From Primulina eburnea (lineage: Eukaryota > Streptophyta > Magnoliopsida > Lamiales > Gesneriaceae), in the NCBI RefSeq assembly GCF_022965805.1, contig NC_133103.1, forward strand, positions 51,844,386 to 51,908,385: a stretch of DNA of 64,000 bases. The letters are read 5' to 3'. The notes under the pieces were generated by a model. The model did no database searches, was not told where the DNA came from, and saw only the letters and a list, made by a program, of their open reading frames with translations. The translations under genes and the position numbers were made by a program. Shown here piece after piece: positions 60,983 through 64,000 of the stretch. Numbering within the stretch: the first letter of the stretch is position 1; each line of letters begins with the position of its first letter.

Positions 60983-63900
60983 AAGTTTGTGTACACTACC
61001 CACTATTTGTGACACTACCCATTATTTGTAGCTATAGAGGCAATCATTCGACGTGAAAAAGAGAACATGTTCAATCTAGAATTCTGATGTCGATATTTCT
61101 CGCCATTGGGACGAAACTACAAATTAAAAGGATGTAGGAGTGGAGTCCAACGAGAAACAACCCTAAAGGTCTATTTATTAGATGCGTCAGCCACTCCAGT
61201 TTATAAAAAATGAATTATTCTAATATTGCATATATCATGTCAAGCCAAAGGCATATTTCATAATTCTTGACATCATTTAATTCACCTTAATATATATCTT
61301 AAATGTGACCATTGGTTATATTATATCAGCACTAACCAAATATTAATCATATGCTGTTTAAGCGGAGTAAGAGAGGACAACTTGACAGACTAGTGTATTA
61401 AGTGCATACACCTTTCAAAATAAATTGCTACTCCTAATATCTTGTGTGACATAGAATTATAGAAGCCTTACTATCGGCCTTCCTAATGTTACTTTTTAAA
61501 ATTTTCATTTTATTTTGCTTTTAATATTGCTAGGTAAATATTTTACGGAATAATCACCTTATATATCCATTTGATCTCCTCCGTGATGGTCTAATAATTC
61601 TGAACACCTTAAATAGTTATTTGATTTCCATGATATCTTCGATGGAATTTGTATGATCATATTTTCTCATATTTTTTACTATTGCCTTTTTTATTTTTTT
61701 CTTCATTAATATCTTGGGTAGAATTAGTTGGTGACAATTGTTGCTTACCTTAATCTAATCGAATTATTTGAATTGTTGGTTCAGTGGTGCTGTTTCAAAG
61801 AGTTGAGTCTTTAATGTTTAAAACATCTGTTCTTTTTTTTATGTATTATCAAGCACTTAAATTCTATAATTAGTGAAGTGCAGTTTAGAGTAAACATTAG
61901 GACAGAATTGTTGGTCTTATATGGATGGTTCTTTTTTTTTTCTTTCTGGCAGCAATGTAGTATTTGTTTGTTGACATTTAAGTTACTATCCTTAGAAGTG
62001 TTTCTCACTGACTTTTTTAAAATAAGAATGCAAACTGTGGGGTTGTAAAGAAGTAGATTTTTCCAGTCTTATCATGAGATGGCTGATGCACGAATGCAAT
62101 TTAGTTGAATACTTCCTTTCTTCCGGGGTCAAGTTTTAGAATGCTTTTATGTGATAAGATATTAGTGTTATCATGCAAACTTTTGTTTTAAGTGGAAAAT
62201 TCTAGTTAAGTGTAGTTTTGGTGAAAATAAAACCCTTGCACAACCAGTATTCAATTCATTGGCTTGAAATTGTTGTGTTTGGATCCCCTACAAAAGATTT
62301 GTGTTTGAGATTAGTTTTCCACCATATTTTATTGGTGTGCCGTGTGTGATTATGTCAAAGTAACTTGCTCTATGTTCTCTCAGAATATGAACATTAATTT
62401 TTGATTCAGAGTTTAGAATGCAAGAGTATAATTTTCCTTTAGCTGTCGTAATTCTTTTCCGATGATTCTATCCAGTGTCCTGATGTTGGGAAATATACTT
62501 CAGGTGTGCTTTATGCTTCATCTCATGCTACTTCTCCAGGAGAATCTCGCTGGTAAGAACCCATTATACTTCTCTTTTTTGTATTCCTATAATAACTGCA
62601 AGAGTTCTTTTCAAACGTGTGAATTTGATATTTCTCTCTTACTTTCTTCTCTTATATCCAACCCGAAACATAACAACTCTGTTGTATAGAAACATATATG
62701 AGAGTCTTTTCTCATCAACAACTCAAACAGAATGACTCAACTGTCTTGAAACATGGCTATTAAAGTTCACGTTGTATCTTTCTTTTGATTTCTTTTGTTA
62801 TTTCAAAGCTTTTATGGTGGTTGGAAAATATCTAAATGATGCCCACTCTACTATTGATATAGTCAAGAGTATGATGACCATGAGAAGCATACATGTAGGC
62901 ATCTTGTTGCGGTTCCAAATTTGTAGTTTTGGAAGTTGAAATTTCTTACTCTCATATTTATGGCCATGTTTATAGACTTGGTAATAATTGATTGGTGCTT
63001 TAATAATTTCACAAAGTAGGTGGAAAGGAAAGGGTTGCCATCCCATTATCATAAACTGCGAATAAAATGGTGTATTTGATTTTTGCGTCATTCCCTGAGA
63101 TGCAAAGCTTGTTATTTTGTGCTTGTTTCCCGTTGCTATATGTCATATTGGATGACTGTGTTAGTTATTCTTCCTCATGTATCTAAGCCTGCAAATTTGT
63201 TAGTTGGAATGAAATTCTTGGGATCCAAAAAAGATTTTCCTTCATCTCAACAGCTTTTCTTTATTTTAGCTTTTGAATTCAATTTGAATGGATTACATTT
63301 TAAAAGGGAGTTTTCACGTGTTTTCAATTTATTGGAAGGATCCGGATCGTATCTTAAAAGTATTCATTTTCTTGCTGCAGGGTGATCTGCAAGATTCTTT
63401 GTATCTTCGGCAGAACATGTTACCAGCTGTTTTAGCTATACTTAACTTGAAGGTAAATTCCAAACTAGGTACAGTGGCTTTGATATTTTGAAGTGATTTG
63501 ATGAGATTGATCATAACTTTTAATAACCAAGGAATTTTTTTACAATCTTCAAATGATTCGCTGTGAAAATTCCAGTCTATCTGCAAAAGAAATGAATCCC
63601 ATCAACGTATAGACTGAGAGACAATATATGATGGACTTATTCAATTCTGTCCCTCAATTTTCTAATCCCTAGTACTACATCCTTTTTTTGTATCTCTTTA
63701 CTTCTTTGCTTTTCTTTTATACATGTATAGGTGGTGCAGGATGTTGACATTATTTAGAATATTTGATTGACCTCCTAATTACGTAGGAATTCACAACACT
63801 GAATGAGCGGTTCCTTGTGCTGCTGCCGGCAGCTGCATATGCCTTTTCTACTGGTTCTACCCCTCTTCTGTAAGACGCTTCAGGACTTCTGCCATTGCTC

Positions 63901-64000
63901 TATGCTACTGAGCCTGTGGAGGAATTGGCCAAGGTATTATTCTTGCAAATCCATCCTTATAAACCTTTTGATCTCACGTATAATGGCTTATCTTAAAAAG

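Larger units (their letters stand above)
38951..64000. repeat. Tandem segment, unit B (cut by window edge)
   Basis: Second direct copy, same orientation, starting at the same LTR-like tcacacttgaacga motif. It carries about 1.7 kb near its left end that unit A lacks, a TA microsatellite, and about 185 bp extra in an ATM intron. It lacks one ATM exon, about 140 bp around 50420, and the hAT element of the unit A LINE. It is truncated by the window, so whether its ATM copy also ends early cannot be seen. Confidence 0.93.
47209..64000 (+). pseudogene. ATM: ATM-like kinase pseudogene, unit B (continues past window)
   Basis: Same start (MALKVVQVIVSKLSSDKAKA at 47209-47274). Exons seen: 48106-48214, 49300-49494, 49603-49759, 49837-49959, 50073-50144, 50833-50934, from 51217, from 51791, 52975-53049, 60217-60261, 62476-62552, 63381-63452 and 63787-63933. 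The exon matching 8468-8628 is deleted, the TEKRARREH exon has lost two bases and so shifts frame, and the TAA in the TLNERFLVLL exon (63871-63873) is shared with unit A. The missing second-block exon and the early frame changes are shared too. Whether FAT and kinase exons follow cannot be seen. Confidence 0.83.

Noticed and set aside
1..64000. tRNA, rRNA or organelle-derived segments
   Set aside because: None noticed on reading both strands for cloverleaf arms or familiar organelle genes; a covariance-model search was not possible here.
1..64000. A previously undescribed gene system
   Set aside because: All long frames with recognisable sequence belong to ATM, LINE, copia or are repeat artefacts; no conserved unknown gene group is visible.

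Overview
The window is nuclear DNA of a flowering plant, probably a eudicot: it has short AT-rich GT-AG introns, plant LINE, copia and hAT families, and exons resembling the plant ATM gene. Species cannot be read from the sequence. It is AT-rich, repeat-dense and contains no intact protein-coding gene that I can support.

Layout: two head-to-tail copies of one segment. Unit A runs from about 183 to 38950. Unit B starts at about 38951 and continues past the right edge; base 64000 corresponds to about 23915 in unit A. Each unit has (i) LTR-like repeats at its left end, (ii) an AT-rich stretch with fold-back elements carrying long inverted repeats and a second LTR-like relic, and (iii) a decayed copy of the 5' part of ATM, the large PI3K-like DNA-damage kinase, starting with its N-terminal TAN region. 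The ATM exons lie on the + strand at 6631-38519 (unit A) and from 47209 (unit B). Unit A stops before any FAT, kinase or FATC region. Exons carry stops and frameshifts, and an early exon is missing, so both are pseudogenes.

The same intron of both ATM copies holds a full-length L1-type LINE on the - strand (12848-19914 and 53312-59999) with the same 18-bp target site duplication. It therefore inserted before the segment duplicated. Later unit-specific events include a 575-bp hAT element in the unit A LINE only (8-bp target duplication, empty site in unit B), a 165-bp in-frame tandem duplication and a nonsense change in the unit B LINE, loss of one ATM exon in unit B, and a 1.7-kb deletion in unit A. 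The 3' half of the unit A pseudogene has introns enlarged by copia gag and pol relics, two LINE 3' fragments and a second hAT element with its own 8-bp target duplication.

Nothing here looks like a new molecular system. The value of the window is a datable sequence of events: ATM fragment decay, LINE insertion, roughly 39-kb tandem duplication (or two haplotypes joined in assembly), then independent insertions and microhomology deletions. Homology calls come from reading translations against remembered family features; no search was run.
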